A DNA stretch of 41,262 nucleotides from positions 1-41,262 of the forward strand of contig NZ_RJLN01000048.1 of assembly GCF_003725545.1 (NCBI RefSeq), given 5' to 3'. Position 1 is the stretch's first letter. Every line of letters begins with the position of its first letter. Of the stretch, positions 16,475 to 24,737 are shown piece by piece. The notes beneath the pieces are model-generated. The model saw only the letters and a program-made list of their open reading frames with translations. It was not told the origin of the DNA and did no database searches. Both the position numbers and the translations under genes were made by a program. This stretch comes from Micromonospora solifontis (GTDB lineage Bacteria > Actinomycetota > Actinomycetes > Mycobacteriales > Micromonosporaceae).

Positions 16475-18745
16475 GTGCACCACATCACCCCACGGCGCCG
16501 CACCGCGCTGCTCGCCGCGGCCGCGGCGGCCACCCTCGTCGCCGGCGCCCTGACCACGGTGACCGCCTCGGCCGCCACCGCCGGTTGCCGCGTCGACTAC
16601 CGGGTCACCAACCAGTGGGGCGGCGGCTTCGGCGCCGACGTCACCATCACCAACCTCGGCGACCCGGTGAACGGCTGGACGCTCACCTGGTCCTTCACCG
16701 CCGGCCAGCAGGTCACCCAGGCGTGGAACGCCACCGTCACCCAGTCCGGCGCCCAGGTCAGCGCCCGCGACGCCGGCTACAACGCCGCCATCGGCACCGG
16801 CGGCACCGCCAACTTCGGCTTCAACGGATCCTGGAACGACGCCAGCAACCCGGCCCCGGCGAGCTTCGCGCTCAACGGCGTCACCTGCACCGGCGGCACC
16901 ACGCCGACCAGCGCGGCCCCGACCTCGGCCCCGCCGACCACGCCACCGCCCACCACCCCGCCGCCGACCACGCCGCCGCCGACCACCCCACCGCCCGGGG
17001 CCAAGCAGATGGAGAAGCTCGATCGGGGGCTGATCAGCGTCCGCTCCGGCAGCGGCAACCTGGTCTCCTGGCGGCTGCTCGGCACCGAGACCACCGGGGT
17101 GGCGTTCAACCTCTACCGCGGCTCCACCAAGGTCAACAGCAGCCCGATCACCGGTGCCACCACGTACCTCGACAGCGGCGCCGCCGCCGGCACGGCGTAC
17201 ACGGTGCGGCCGGTGGTCGACGGCGTCGAGCAGGCGGCCTCCGGCCCGGCGCTGCAGTTCACCAACGGCTACCTGGACGTGCCGATCCAGGCCCCGCCCG
17301 GCGGCACCACCCCGACCGGGGAGGCCTACACCTACTCCGCCAACGACGCCAGCGTCGGTGACCTCGACGGCGACGGCCGCTACGAGATCGTGCTCAAGTG
17401 GGACCCGTCCAACAGCAAGGACAACTCACAGAGCGGCTACACCGGCAACGTCTACGTCGACGCGTACACCCTGACCGGCAGCCGGCTGTGGCGCATCGAC
17501 CTCGGCCGCAACATCCGTGCCGGCGCCCACTACACGCAGTTCCAGGTGTACGACTACGACGGCGACGGGGACGCCGAGGTGGCCATGAAGACCGCCGACG
17601 GCACCCGCTCCGGGACCGGCCAGGTGATCGGCTCCTCGTCGGCCGACTACCGCAACTCCAGCGGCTACGTGCTCTCCGGCCCCGAGTTCCTGACCATGTT
17701 CGACGGCCGCACCGGCGCCGCCCTCTCCACCGTCGACTACGACCCGCCGCGCGGCACCGTCTCGTCCTGGGGCGACTCGTACGGCAACCGGGTCGACCGG
17801 TTCCTCGCCGCCACCGCCTACCTCGACGGGCAACGCCCGTCGCTGATCATGGCGCGCGGCTACTACACCCGCGCCGTCATCGCGGCCTGGGACTTCCGCA
17901 ACGGCACGCTCACCAAGCGCTGGACCTTCGACTCCAACACCAGCGGCAACGGCGGCGCCGCCGGCCAGGGCAACCACAACCTCTCCGTGGCCGACGTCGA
18001 CAACGACGGCCGGCAGGAGATCGTGTACGGGGCCGTCGCCATCGACGACAACGGCCGGATCCTCTGGAACACCGGCAACGGGCACGGCGACGCGCTGCAC
18101 GTCGGCGACCTCGACCCGTCCCGCTCCGGCCTGGAGGTCTTCAAGGTCGACGAGGACGGCAGCAAGCCCAGTTCCTGGATGGCCGACGCGCGCACCGGGC
18201 AGATCCTCTGGCAGACCGCGCCGAACGGCGACAACGGCCGGGGCGTCTCCGACGACGTCTGGGCCGGCAGCCCCGGCGCCGAGTCCTGGTCGGCCCGGGC
18301 GGACGGGCTGCTGAACACCAGGGGGCAGAACGTCGGGCGCAAGCCGTCCTCGATGAACTTCCTGGCCTGGTGGGACGGCGACCCGGTCCGCGAACTGCTC
18401 GACGGCACGAAGATCGACAAGTACGGTCCGAGCGGCGAGACCCGGCTGCTCACCGGCAGCGGCGTCGACTCCAACAACGGCACCAAGTCCACCCCGGCGC
18501 TCTCCGGCGACATCCTCGGCGACTGGCGGGAAGAGGTGATCTGGCGGACCAGCGACAGCGGCGCGCTGCGCATCTACAGCACACCCACGCCCACCACGCT
18601 GCGGCTGCCGACGCTCATGCACGACCCGCAGTACCGGGTCGCCATCGCCTGGCAGAACACCGCCTACAACCAGCCGCCGCACCCCGGCTTCCACCTCGGT
18701 GACGGCATGGCCACCCCGCCCGCGCCGAACATCTACCTGCGCTGA
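16475..18745 (+). CDS. Secreted CBM2-containing rhamnogalacturonan lyase (PL11)
   Basis: The product has 756 residues. A signal peptide (about 1-34, with three Arg near the N-terminus) is followed by a family 2 carbohydrate-binding module (about 37-139) with the terminal Cys pair C38/C138 and exposed Trp at 48, 84 and 120. A Pro-Thr linker (140-175) leads to a PL11 catalytic domain (about 178-756). This has an N-terminal fibronectin-like strand region and an eight-bladed propeller with Asp-rich calcium loops DLDGDGRYE, DYDGDGDAE and DVDNDGRQE. PL11 enzymes cut the rhamnogalacturonan I backbone of pectin by beta-elimination; the CBM2 would tether the enzyme to cellulose in plant walls. The start is GTG 16475, with GAAAGG upstream. 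It is monocistronic with its own regulated promoter. Confidence 0.95.
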   Translation: MHHITPRRRTALLAAAAAATLVAGALTTVTASAATAGCRVDYRVTNQWGGGFGADVTITNLGDPVNGWTLTWSFTAGQQVTQAWNATVTQSGAQVSARDAGYNAAIGTGGTANFGFNGSWNDASNPAPASFALNGVTCTGGTTPTSAAPTSAPPTTPPPTTPPPTTPPPTTPPPGAKQMEKLDRGLISVRSGSGNLVSWRLLGTETTGVAFNLYRGSTKVNSSPITGATTYLDSGAAAGTAYTVRPVVDGVEQAASGPALQFTNGYLDVPIQAPPGGTTPTGEAYTYSANDASVGDLDGDGRYEIVLKWDPSNSKDNSQSGYTGNVYVDAYTLTGSRLWRIDLGRNIRAGAHYTQFQVYDYDGDGDAEVAMKTADGTRSGTGQVIGSSSADYRNSSGYVLSGPEFLTMFDGRTGAALSTVDYDPPRGTVSSWGDSYGNRVDRFLAATAYLDGQRPSLIMARGYYTRAVIAAWDFRNGTLTKRWTFDSNTSGNGGAAGQGNHNLSVADVDNDGRQEIVYGAVAIDDNGRILWNTGNGHGDALHVGDLDPSRSGLEVFKVDEDGSKPSSWMADARTGQILWQTAPNGDNGRGVSDDVWAGSPGAESWSARADGLLNTRGQNVGRKPSSMNFLAWWDGDPVRELLDGTKIDKYGPSGETRLLTGSGVDSNNGTKSTPALSGDILGDWREEVIWRTSDSGALRIYSTPTPTTLRLPTLMHDPQYRVAIAWQNTAYNQPPHPGFHLGDGMATPPAPNIYLR
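16931..16999 (+). repeat. In-frame tandem repeat encoding the Pro-Thr linker
   Basis: About four 15-bp units encode PPTTP within the lyase gene. Such linkers join binding modules to catalytic domains and vary in copy number by slippage. Confidence 0.8.
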
Positions 18746-18781
18746 CGGCGTCGGGCCCGGGTACCGGCCCACGTCCCGCCG

Positions 18782-18899
18782 CCGGGCCGCCAGACGGCCC
18801 GGAGAGCAGGCACCGGGTCGCCGGCCGCGGAATCCGCTCCGCCGGCGACCCGGTGCACCACACCGCGGCATTCCCGACCCGTCCCGACCGGGAATGCCG
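18782..18899. terminator. Three successive hairpins between convergent genes
   Basis: Stem 1 pairs CCGGGCC (18782-18788) with GGCCCGG (18796-18802). Stem 2 is a perfect 15-bp pair, 18810-18824 with 18842-18856. Stem 3 is a perfect 11-bp pair, CGGCATTCCCG (18866-18876) with CGGGAATGCCG (18889-18899). They lie between the lyase gene and the convergent flavin oxidoreductase gene and should stop transcription from both sides. Confidence 0.7.
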
Positions 18900-18968
18900 T
18901 ACCACCACCGGGGACAAAGCTACGCGCACCGCGCGACGGCCCGGTGACGTGGCTATGAAGAGCGTGTT

Positions 18969-19958
18969 TCAGCGGCGCAGGCCGCCGGCCACCCGTTCCG
19001 CGATCAGCTCGAACGAGCGGACCCGGTCGGCCACGTCGTACACCATCGTGGTCAACATCAACTCGTCCGCGCCGGTCCGCTCCAGCAGCGCGCCGAGCTG
19101 CCGGGCCACCGTCTCCGGCGAACCCGTCGCCTGCCCCTCGCGGCGCTGGGCCACGAACTCCCGCTCCAGCTCCGAGTACGGGTAGGCGGCCGCCTCCTCC
19201 GGCGTCACGAGCGGCTCCGGCCGACCCGAGCGCAGCTTCAGGAACGACAACCCGGCCGGCCCGGCCAGCCACTCCGCCCGCTCGTCGGTCTCCGCGCAGA
19301 CCGCGTTGACCGCCACCATCGCGTACGGGCGCTCCAGCCACTGCGACGGCCGGAAGCTCTGCCGGTAGAGCTGCAGCGCGGGCAGGGTGTTCTGCGCGCT
19401 GAAGTGGTGCGCGAACGAGAACGGCAGCCCCAGCAGGCCGGCGAGCTGGGCGCTGAACCCGCTCGACCCGAGCAGCCAGACCGCCGGCGACTGCCCCCGG
19501 CCGGGGGTGGCGGTGATCGGGCCCGGCTCGGCGCCGCTGAAGTAGTTCATCAGGTCGGCCAGCTCCCGGGGAAAGTGCTCCGCCGACAGCCCCTCCATGG
19601 TCCGGCGCAACGCCAGCGCGGTGACCTGGTCGGTGCCCGGCGCGCGGCCGATGCCCAGGTCGATCCGGCCCGGGTGCAGCGCCTCCAGGGTGCCGAACTG
19701 CTCGGCCACCACCAGCGGCGCGTGGTTGGGCAGCATCACCCCGCCCGAACCGAGCCGGATGGTCGAGGTGTGCGCCGCGAGGTGGGCGAGCAGCACCGCC
19801 GGCGCGGAACTGGCGATCGCCGGCATGTTGTGGTGCTCGGCCACCCAGAACCGGCGGTAGCCCAGTTCCTCGGTGCGGCGGGCCAGCTCGGTGGTGTGCC
19901 GCAGCGCCTCGCCGGCACTGCCGGTGGCGGCGACCGGGGCAAGATCAAGAACAGACAT
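18969..19958 (-). CDS. LLM-class flavin-dependent oxidoreductase (MsnO8-like)
   Basis: The product has 329 residues, a cytoplasmic luciferase-like (beta/alpha)8 monooxygenase. Typical features are the N-terminal MSVLDLAPV, RFWVAEHHNMP with the conserved His pair, LGSGGVMLPNHAPLVVAEQF, and HPGRIDLGIGRAPGTD, all hallmarks of the MsnO8 type. The enzyme should use FMN, or F420 as in many actinobacteria; the cofactor cannot be told from sequence. The start at 19958 (ATG) has no clear ribosome site, and a GTG 15 bp upstream (19973) is an alternative. The frame continues open upstream but in GH3-antisense sequence. It lies 62 bp downstream of the GH3 gene on the same strand, so they may be cotranscribed. 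Confidence 0.88.
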   Translation of the reverse strand: MSVLDLAPVAATGSAGEALRHTTELARRTEELGYRRFWVAEHHNMPAIASSAPAVLLAHLAAHTSTIRLGSGGVMLPNHAPLVVAEQFGTLEALHPGRIDLGIGRAPGTDQVTALALRRTMEGLSAEHFPRELADLMNYFSGAEPGPITATPGRGQSPAVWLLGSSGFSAQLAGLLGLPFSFAHHFSAQNTLPALQLYRQSFRPSQWLERPYAMVAVNAVCAETDERAEWLAGPAGLSFLKLRSGRPEPLVTPEEAAAYPYSELEREFVAQRREGQATGSPETVARQLGALLERTGADELMLTTMVYDVADRVRSFELIAERVAGGLRR

Positions 19959-20020
19959 CGGTACGTCGATCACGGCACAGACCAACCCGCCAGCCGCCGC
20001 GTTTGTTCCGCGAGCTGCCG

Positions 20021-21862
20021 TCAACCCTGGCTGTGGTAGCCCATGCCCGACCCGAAGGGGAAGAGCACCGTGCCGCCGTCCGGGGTCCGGATGGTGACCG
20101 GCAGGCGGCCGGTGGGCTCCGCGCCGACCAGGGTGTCCGCGATCGCGGCGAGCGAGACGTCCCGATAGCCGTACGCCGCCAGGTAGGTGGGGGCCGACGG
20201 GAAGTAGGCGATGTCGTAGGGCCCGCCGACCGCGACCGTCACCACCGGCTTCCCCGTCGCCAGCAGCGCGTTGACCAGGTTCTGCTGGGTCACGTCGCCC
20301 CAGGCGTTGTTGGTGAGCACCACGGTGACGTCGCTCGCGCCCGCCGCCGCCACGACCTGCGCGATCGTCTGCGGATCCGGCGACCCGGTCCACATCGGCG
20401 TGGCGACGAGTCCCTTGGCCGACAACTTGTCCGCCAGGGACGGGACCCCGTTGAAGCCCCAGCCGGTGACCAGCACGTGCCGGCCGGAGTTCGCCGGCAA
20501 CGGCAGCACACCGGCCTGGTTCTTGAGCAGGGTCATCGAACGCTGCGCGGCGGTGGCCATGGTCTGCTGGTCGGCGGCGGTGCCGACCCGCGAGTCGACG
20601 GCCTGGCTGGTGGTGAACGGGTGGTCGAACAGCCCCAGCTCGGCCTTCAGCCGCAGGATCCGGTACACCGACTCGTCGATACGGTGCCGGCTGATGGTGC
20701 CGTCGCGGACCGCTCCGGTCACCGTGGCGATCGCCGCCGGCGGGTCGGTCGGCAGGAGCAGTTCGTCGTTGCCGGCCCGGATGGCCCCGAGGATCACCTG
20801 GTCCTGCGGGATGTCCTTGAGCGCGTCGGCCCGCAGCGCATCGGTGACGATCACCCCGTCGTACCTCAGCGTGTCGCGGAGCAGCCCGGTGATGATCGGC
20901 TTGGACAGGATCGCCGGGGTCCGGGTGGGATCCAACGCGGGCACGATCACCGCCGTCGGCATGATCGACTTCACGCCGGCGGCGATCGCCGCCCGGAACG
21001 GCGGGATGTCCGTCCGCAGGATCTCCTCGCGGGTCTCGTTGACGACCGCGATCCCGGTGTCGGGGTTGGCCTCCGAGCTGCCCAGGCCGGGGAAGTGCTT
21101 GGCCGTCGCGGCCACCCCGTTCTCCTGGTACCCGAGGACGGCCGCCGCGCCGAACGCGGAGACCACCTCGCTCCGGTCGCTGAACGCACGGGTCCCGTCG
21201 GCCGTGTTGCGGGGATTGGTGTTGACGTCCACCACCGGTGCGTGGTCCATGTTGATCCCCATCGCCCGCAGCTGCCGACCGGTCGAGGCGGCCGTCGAGT
21301 ACGACAGGCCGCGGTCGAACGTCGCGCCGATCGCCATGTTCCCCGGGGAGATCGCCGACGGTGGCGGGATCCGGGTGACGACGCCGCCCTCCTGGTCGGT
21401 GCTGATCTGCACCGGCACGCCGTCGTCGGCCAACGCCGCCCGCTGCAACCCGTTGGACAGCAGCGCGACCTGCTGCGGATTGTTCAGGTTGTTGGTCTGC
21501 GTGAAGTAGATGATGCCGCCCGGGTGGAACTTCGCCAGCAGCTCCGCGCCGTTGCGCACATCGCTGCCGTAGAGCGCCTGGTTGGCCGCCACGTCGGTCT
21601 GATTCGTCGTGGTCGCGGTGTCGCCGTTCACCTGCAGGACGAACATCTGCCCGATCTTCTCGGCCAGGGTCATGCCCGCCATCGCCGCGCGCACCCGCCG
21701 ATCCACCGGGTCGCCGCCGGCCCGGCCGCCGTCGTCCCGGTGCGCGACGGCACCCGGGCCGGCGCCCAACCCGGCCGATCCGCCCGCGGCGAGAACGAGG
21801 CCGCACGTGGCGACCAGAACGACGGGAATCCGATGGACGGCTCCGGTGAACCGACGGAACAT
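20021..21862 (-). CDS. Secreted GH3-family (beta-N-acetylhexosaminidase-like) protein with altered catalytic motif
   Basis: The product has 613 residues, starting at the ATG ending at 21862 with GGAGG 8 nt upstream. A signal peptide (about 1-40) precedes a GH3 N-terminal barrel (about 50-390) and a GH3 C-terminal alpha/beta sandwich (about 410-613). The barrel has STDQEGG (155-160), NMDHAPVVDVN, KHFPGLG (255-261) and the nucleophile D341 in VIVTDAL. NagZ enzymes carry a DSH triplet after KHFPGHG, whose His is the acid/base; here the equivalent is PDTG (D268-T269-G270), so that His is missing. The protein may be a divergent hydrolase using another acid, or a binder. It is exported, perhaps acting on N-acetylglucosamine-containing glycans. 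Confidence 0.9.
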   Translation of the reverse strand: MFRRFTGAVHRIPVVLVATCGLVLAAGGSAGLGAGPGAVAHRDDGGRAGGDPVDRRVRAAMAGMTLAEKIGQMFVLQVNGDTATTTNQTDVAANQALYGSDVRNGAELLAKFHPGGIIYFTQTNNLNNPQQVALLSNGLQRAALADDGVPVQISTDQEGGVVTRIPPPSAISPGNMAIGATFDRGLSYSTAASTGRQLRAMGINMDHAPVVDVNTNPRNTADGTRAFSDRSEVVSAFGAAAVLGYQENGVAATAKHFPGLGSSEANPDTGIAVVNETREEILRTDIPPFRAAIAAGVKSIMPTAVIVPALDPTRTPAILSKPIITGLLRDTLRYDGVIVTDALRADALKDIPQDQVILGAIRAGNDELLLPTDPPAAIATVTGAVRDGTISRHRIDESVYRILRLKAELGLFDHPFTTSQAVDSRVGTAADQQTMATAAQRSMTLLKNQAGVLPLPANSGRHVLVTGWGFNGVPSLADKLSAKGLVATPMWTGSPDPQTIAQVVAAAGASDVTVVLTNNAWGDVTQQNLVNALLATGKPVVTVAVGGPYDIAYFPSAPTYLAAYGYRDVSLAAIADTLVGAEPTGRLPVTIRTPDGGTVLFPFGSGMGYHSQG

Positions 21863-21986
21863 GCCGCTGCCCTCCAGCGATCAGTGGCCCCGACTGTCGG
21901 CGTCCCTCCCGTCGCACCTTGCCGCGTAGGACGTGAATGTGATGCTTTGTCGGTTTCGAATCACCCAGGCGGGGTGATACCGGCGC

Positions 21987-22484
21987 TCAACCCATGCCCC
22001 GCGCCTGCTCGAAAATCAAACTCGTCTGCGTGTGCTGCACCGCCGGATCCACCGCCAGGTGATCCAGCACGAAGTCCCGCAACGCGTCGCCCGACGCCGC
22101 CCGCACGTGCAGCACATAGTCCTCCGCGCCCGCCACGTGGAACACCGACACCACGCCCGGCAGCCGCACCGACCGGGCCCGGAACGCGTCCACCGCCGCC
22201 CGCTCGTGCGCCGCCAGTCGCACCGAGACCAACGCCTGTAACGGCAGGCCCACCGCCGCCGGATCCACCTCCGCGTGGAACCCCCGGATCGCCCCGCACT
22301 CCCGCAACGCCCGGGTCCGCGCCAGACACGTCGACGGCGCCACCCCCACCCGCTCGGCCAGGGCATTGTTCGGCAACCGGCCGTCCGCCGCCAACTCGGT
22401 CAGGATCGCGCGGTCGATGTCGTCCAGGGCCGCGAACGACGGCCGCACATCATTCGGTGCGAGAGGCATCCCAGCATCATCCAC
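21987..22484 (-). CDS. Lrp/AsnC-family transcriptional regulator
   Basis: The product has 165 residues from the GTG at 22484; ATG 22469 gives 160 and has a weak GGTGGA upstream. The N-terminal HTH (about 20-70) shows LDDIDRAILTELAADGR and ALAERVGVAPSTCLARTRAL. The C-terminal ligand-binding RAM domain (about 80-155) shows VSVFHVAGAEDYVLHVR, the effector loop of the family. Such proteins form octamers and respond to amino acids. The gene is divergent from a PLP-dependent sulfur amino acid lyase, with fewer than 90 bp between start codons, so it very likely controls that gene and itself; the ligand is probably methionine, cysteine or a branched-chain amino acid, which is inference. Confidence 0.93.
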   Translation of the reverse strand: MDDAGMPLAPNDVRPSFAALDDIDRAILTELAADGRLPNNALAERVGVAPSTCLARTRALRECGAIRGFHAEVDPAAVGLPLQALVSVRLAAHERAAVDAFRARSVRLPGVVSVFHVAGAEDYVLHVRAASGDALRDFVLDHLAVDPAVQHTQTSLIFEQARGMG

Positions 22485-22514
22485 CGAACTTCACGACACC
22501 GAAAGGCCCTGATG

Positions 22515-22525
22515 TAGAATCTTCT
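22515..22525 (+). promoter_or_regulatory. -10 box TAGAAT overlapped by an AGAA-TC-TTCT palindrome
   Basis: TAGAAT (22515-22520) would start a transcript near 22527 for the PLP lyase gene. AGAATCTTCT (22516-22525) is a 4-2-4 inverted repeat in an otherwise GC-rich region and overlaps the -10 box. It is a candidate site for the divergent Lrp-type regulator. Confidence 0.5.
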
Positions 22526-22571
22526 TCGTCTCTCTTGCCTCATGATGGCCTCATGTTCGACGCTTCCGCCC

Positions 22572-23726
22572 ATGACCTCCGTGGACACCAGAGCCGTGCA
22601 CGCCGGGCGCGACGACCTCGCCGGTCTCGGCGTCCACGTCCCACCCATCGACCTCTCCACGACCAACCCCCTCCCGTCCGTCACCGACGGCGGCGACGCG
22701 TACGAGACCCTCGCCACCGGCGGCACCCTCCCGGCCGGTGCCAGCGCCGTCTACCAGCGGCTCTGGAACCCCACCGTGGCCCGCTTCGAAACCGCCCTCG
22801 CCGAACTCGAAGGCACCGCCGAGGCCGTCGCCTTCGCCAGCGGCATGGCCGCCCTCACCGCCACCCTCCTCGCCGCCACCCGCGACGGGAAACGCCACAT
22901 CGTCGCCGTCCGCCCCCTCTACGGCGGCACCGACCACGTGCTCGCCACCGGCCTGCTCGGCACCGAGGTCACCTGGGCCCGACCCGACCAGGTCGCCGCC
23001 GCGGTCCGCCCCGACACCGCCCTCGTCGTCGTCGAGACCCCGGCCAACCCCACCCTCGACCTCGTCGACATCGCCGCCCTCGCCGCCGCCGGCCACGCCC
23101 CGCTGCTCGTCGACAACACCGTCGCCACCCCGGTGCTCCAGCAGCCCGCCCGGCACGGCGCCGCCCTCGTGCTGCACAGCGCCACCAAGAGCATCGGCGG
23201 CCACGGCGACGTCCTCGCCGGCGCCGTCGCCTGCGACGCCACCTGGGCCACCCGACTGCGCCAGGTCCGCGCCGTCACCGGCGCGATCCTCCACCCGCTC
23301 GGCGCCTACCTGCTCCACCGCGGCCTACAGACCCTGCCCCTGCGGGTCCGCGCCCAGCAGGCCGGCGCCGAGAAGATCGCCGCCTGGCTCGCCGGCCACC
23401 CCGCCGTCGAACGGGTCCACCACCCCTCGCTGCACGACCCCGCCGGGCTGGTCGGCCGCCAGCTGTCCGGCACCGGCAGCCTGCTCGCCTTCGAGGTACG
23501 CGGCGGCGCCCCCGCCGCGGCCGCCGTCGCCGGCGCCTGCCAGCTGATCACCCACGCCGTCTCCCTCGGCGGCGTCGACACCCTGATCCAGCACCCCGCC
23601 TCACTCACCCACCGACCGGTCGAGGGCGACGCCAAGCCGGGCGGCGGGCTGCTGCGGGTCTCCGTGGGGCTGGAGGACCCGGAGGACCTGCGGGCGGACC
23701 TGGAGCGGGCTCTGTCGGTGATCTGA
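22572..23726 (+). CDS. Trans-sulfuration family PLP enzyme, probably methionine gamma-lyase or cystathionine gamma-lyase
   Basis: The product has 384 residues from ATG 22572, which gives the TRAVHAGRDD start usual for the family; ATG 22542 adds 10 unmatched residues. Neither has a ribosome site. It belongs to the Cys/Met metabolism PLP family: phosphate-binding Y61-x-R63, FASGMAAL loop, D181 that contacts the pyridine nitrogen, and PLP Lys K206 in HSATKSIGGHGD. The tail has SLGGVDTLIQHPAS. Such cytoplasmic tetramers break C-S bonds of methionine, homocysteine or cystathionine. The active-site Cys typical of strict methionine gamma-lyases is not evident, so specificity stays open. The divergent Lrp-type gene is its probable regulator. 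Confidence 0.9.
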   Translation: MTSVDTRAVHAGRDDLAGLGVHVPPIDLSTTNPLPSVTDGGDAYETLATGGTLPAGASAVYQRLWNPTVARFETALAELEGTAEAVAFASGMAALTATLLAATRDGKRHIVAVRPLYGGTDHVLATGLLGTEVTWARPDQVAAAVRPDTALVVVETPANPTLDLVDIAALAAAGHAPLLVDNTVATPVLQQPARHGAALVLHSATKSIGGHGDVLAGAVACDATWATRLRQVRAVTGAILHPLGAYLLHRGLQTLPLRVRAQQAGAEKIAAWLAGHPAVERVHHPSLHDPAGLVGRQLSGTGSLLAFEVRGGAPAAAAVAGACQLITHAVSLGGVDTLIQHPASLTHRPVEGDAKPGGGLLRVSVGLEDPEDLRADLERALSVI

Positions 23727-23778
23727 CGGCCGGCGCTCCTCGGCCACCGGTCGCCCGCGCCGAGGCGGGCCGGCGTCA
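23724..23778. terminator. Bidirectional terminator-like inverted repeat with both stop codons in its ends
   Basis: TGACG at 23724-23728 includes the lyase stop and pairs with CGTCA at 23774-23778, which includes the stop of the convergent gene. Between them CCGGC and CCTCGG/CCGAGG blocks extend an imperfect stem of about 17 bp. Confidence 0.6.
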
Positions 23779-24525
23779 GGACTTCGGGCCGACGTGCCGG
23801 TCCAGCGCGGCTACCGCGTCGCGCCGGGCGACGGAAAGTGACCACTTCAGGTTCATTCGCCAGGGGATGTTCAGCAGGTCCAGCGCCCATTGGCAGAGGC
23901 CCATGATGTCGGTGGACCGGTTGGAGAACATGTATCGCGGATAGACGTACTGCTTGCCCCGGACAGTGACCCGATTCGTGAAGCGGCTGCCGTCGGAGTG
24001 AAAGAGGCCGCGTATGAAGTCGCCCGGATGGGCGGTCACGATCTCCCGTTGCCAGTGAACCAGTTCGATCGAGCGCGCATGTTTCTTGCCGGGGCCATGC
24101 TGGGGAAAAAGGCAGGGCCAGTGCGTCGCCGTGCTCTGCACGGCGACGCACCCGCGCTTCTGGACGCGCTGGACCTTGTTCGCCAGCACCGCCAGCATCG
24201 CTTCAGCACAGCGATCGATGAGGTCGGGCCAGGTATCGGCGCAGTAGATGCGGAGAACGGGCACCCGGTCGGTGGTGACCAGATGACCGTCCCCCAGGTA
24301 AAGGCCGAGTAGGTAGGCATAGGCCGCCGGATCGGGTGGACTTTCTGGCTGTGGCCGACAGCGGAAGCAGCGAACCGCGCTGCCGACGACGGCCCGCTCG
24401 GGCCGATCCACGCACCAGTGCCAGACGGTGGCGTAGGGAAGGGAGAGTGTGCGCGCTACCGACCGGATGTTGTGGCCCCGGTCACGGAGAGCGCGGGCGC
24501 GCGCCCGCATTTCGGGAGGATGCAC
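23776..24525 (-). CDS. HTH and LAGLIDADG-motif protein, putative freestanding homing endonuclease
   Basis: The product from GTG 24525 has 249 residues; ATG 24510 is an alternative. An N-terminal helix-turn-helix (about 5-42, RDRGHNIRSVARTLSLPYATVWHW) is followed by a C-x-x-C (C53, C56) and then two LAGLIDADG-like motifs: YLLGLYLGDG (71-80, D79) and FIRGLFHSDG (170-179, D178). Two motifs about 100 residues apart, each ending in an acidic residue, is the plan of monomeric LAGLIDADG endonucleases. Other conserved-looking parts are HWPCLFPQHGPGKKH (135-149) and YPRYMFSNRS (195-204). No intron or intein is visible around it. It begins 33 bp downstream of tRNA-Leu on the same strand, so they may be cotranscribed. 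It could instead be a repurposed regulator; activity is not shown. Confidence 0.75.
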   Translation of the reverse strand: MHPPEMRARARALRDRGHNIRSVARTLSLPYATVWHWCVDRPERAVVGSAVRCFRCRPQPESPPDPAAYAYLLGLYLGDGHLVTTDRVPVLRIYCADTWPDLIDRCAEAMLAVLANKVQRVQKRGCVAVQSTATHWPCLFPQHGPGKKHARSIELVHWQREIVTAHPGDFIRGLFHSDGSRFTNRVTVRGKQYVYPRYMFSNRSTDIMGLCQWALDLLNIPWRMNLKWSLSVARRDAVAALDRHVGPKS

Positions 24526-24557
24526 GCCAGCATCATCGAACAGGTGTATGACAAAAG

Positions 24558-24641
24558 TGCCGGGAGCGGGACTTGAACCCGCACGCCCTTTCGGGCAGAT
24601 GCTTTTGAGGCATCCGAGTCTGCCGATTCCTCCATCCCGGC
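24558..24641 (-). tRNA. tRNA-Leu (anticodon CAA)
   Basis: An 84-nt class II tRNA. The acceptor arms GCCGGGA (complement of 24635-24641) and TCCCGGC (complement of 24559-24565) pair perfectly, with discriminator A at 24558. The anticodon stem is GATGC/GCATC with loop CTCAAAA, so the anticodon is CAA (24605-24607), reading TTG. A long variable arm (TGCCCGAAAGGGCG) marks Leu, and the T loop holds GTTCAAG. CCA is not encoded. Confidence 0.97.
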
Positions 24642-24667
24642 GTTCACCCCTGCGGAGGGTGTGGCTC

Positions 24668-24685
24668 ACTGTACCCGACTAGGCT
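24668..24685. promoter_or_regulatory. Divergent -10 boxes for tRNA-Leu (minus) and pdtaR (plus)
   Basis: On the minus strand TACAGT (complement of 24668-24673) lies about 27 nt before the tRNA 5' end. On the plus strand TAGGCT (24680-24685) gives a leader of about 46 nt before the GTG at 24738. The small palindrome CATGC/GCATG (24686-24699) falls at the plus start site. -35 boxes are not clear. Confidence 0.4.
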
Positions 24686-24737
24686 CATGCGGGAGCATGG
24701 GTGGTAGCCGTGCCGAGATCGATGGTGGGAGTGGCTG

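Noticed and set aside
20003..23944. A 1313-codon plus-strand frame across GH3, Lrp and the lyase
   Set aside because: It crosses several real genes on both strands; the product is Arg/Pro-rich shadow sequence.
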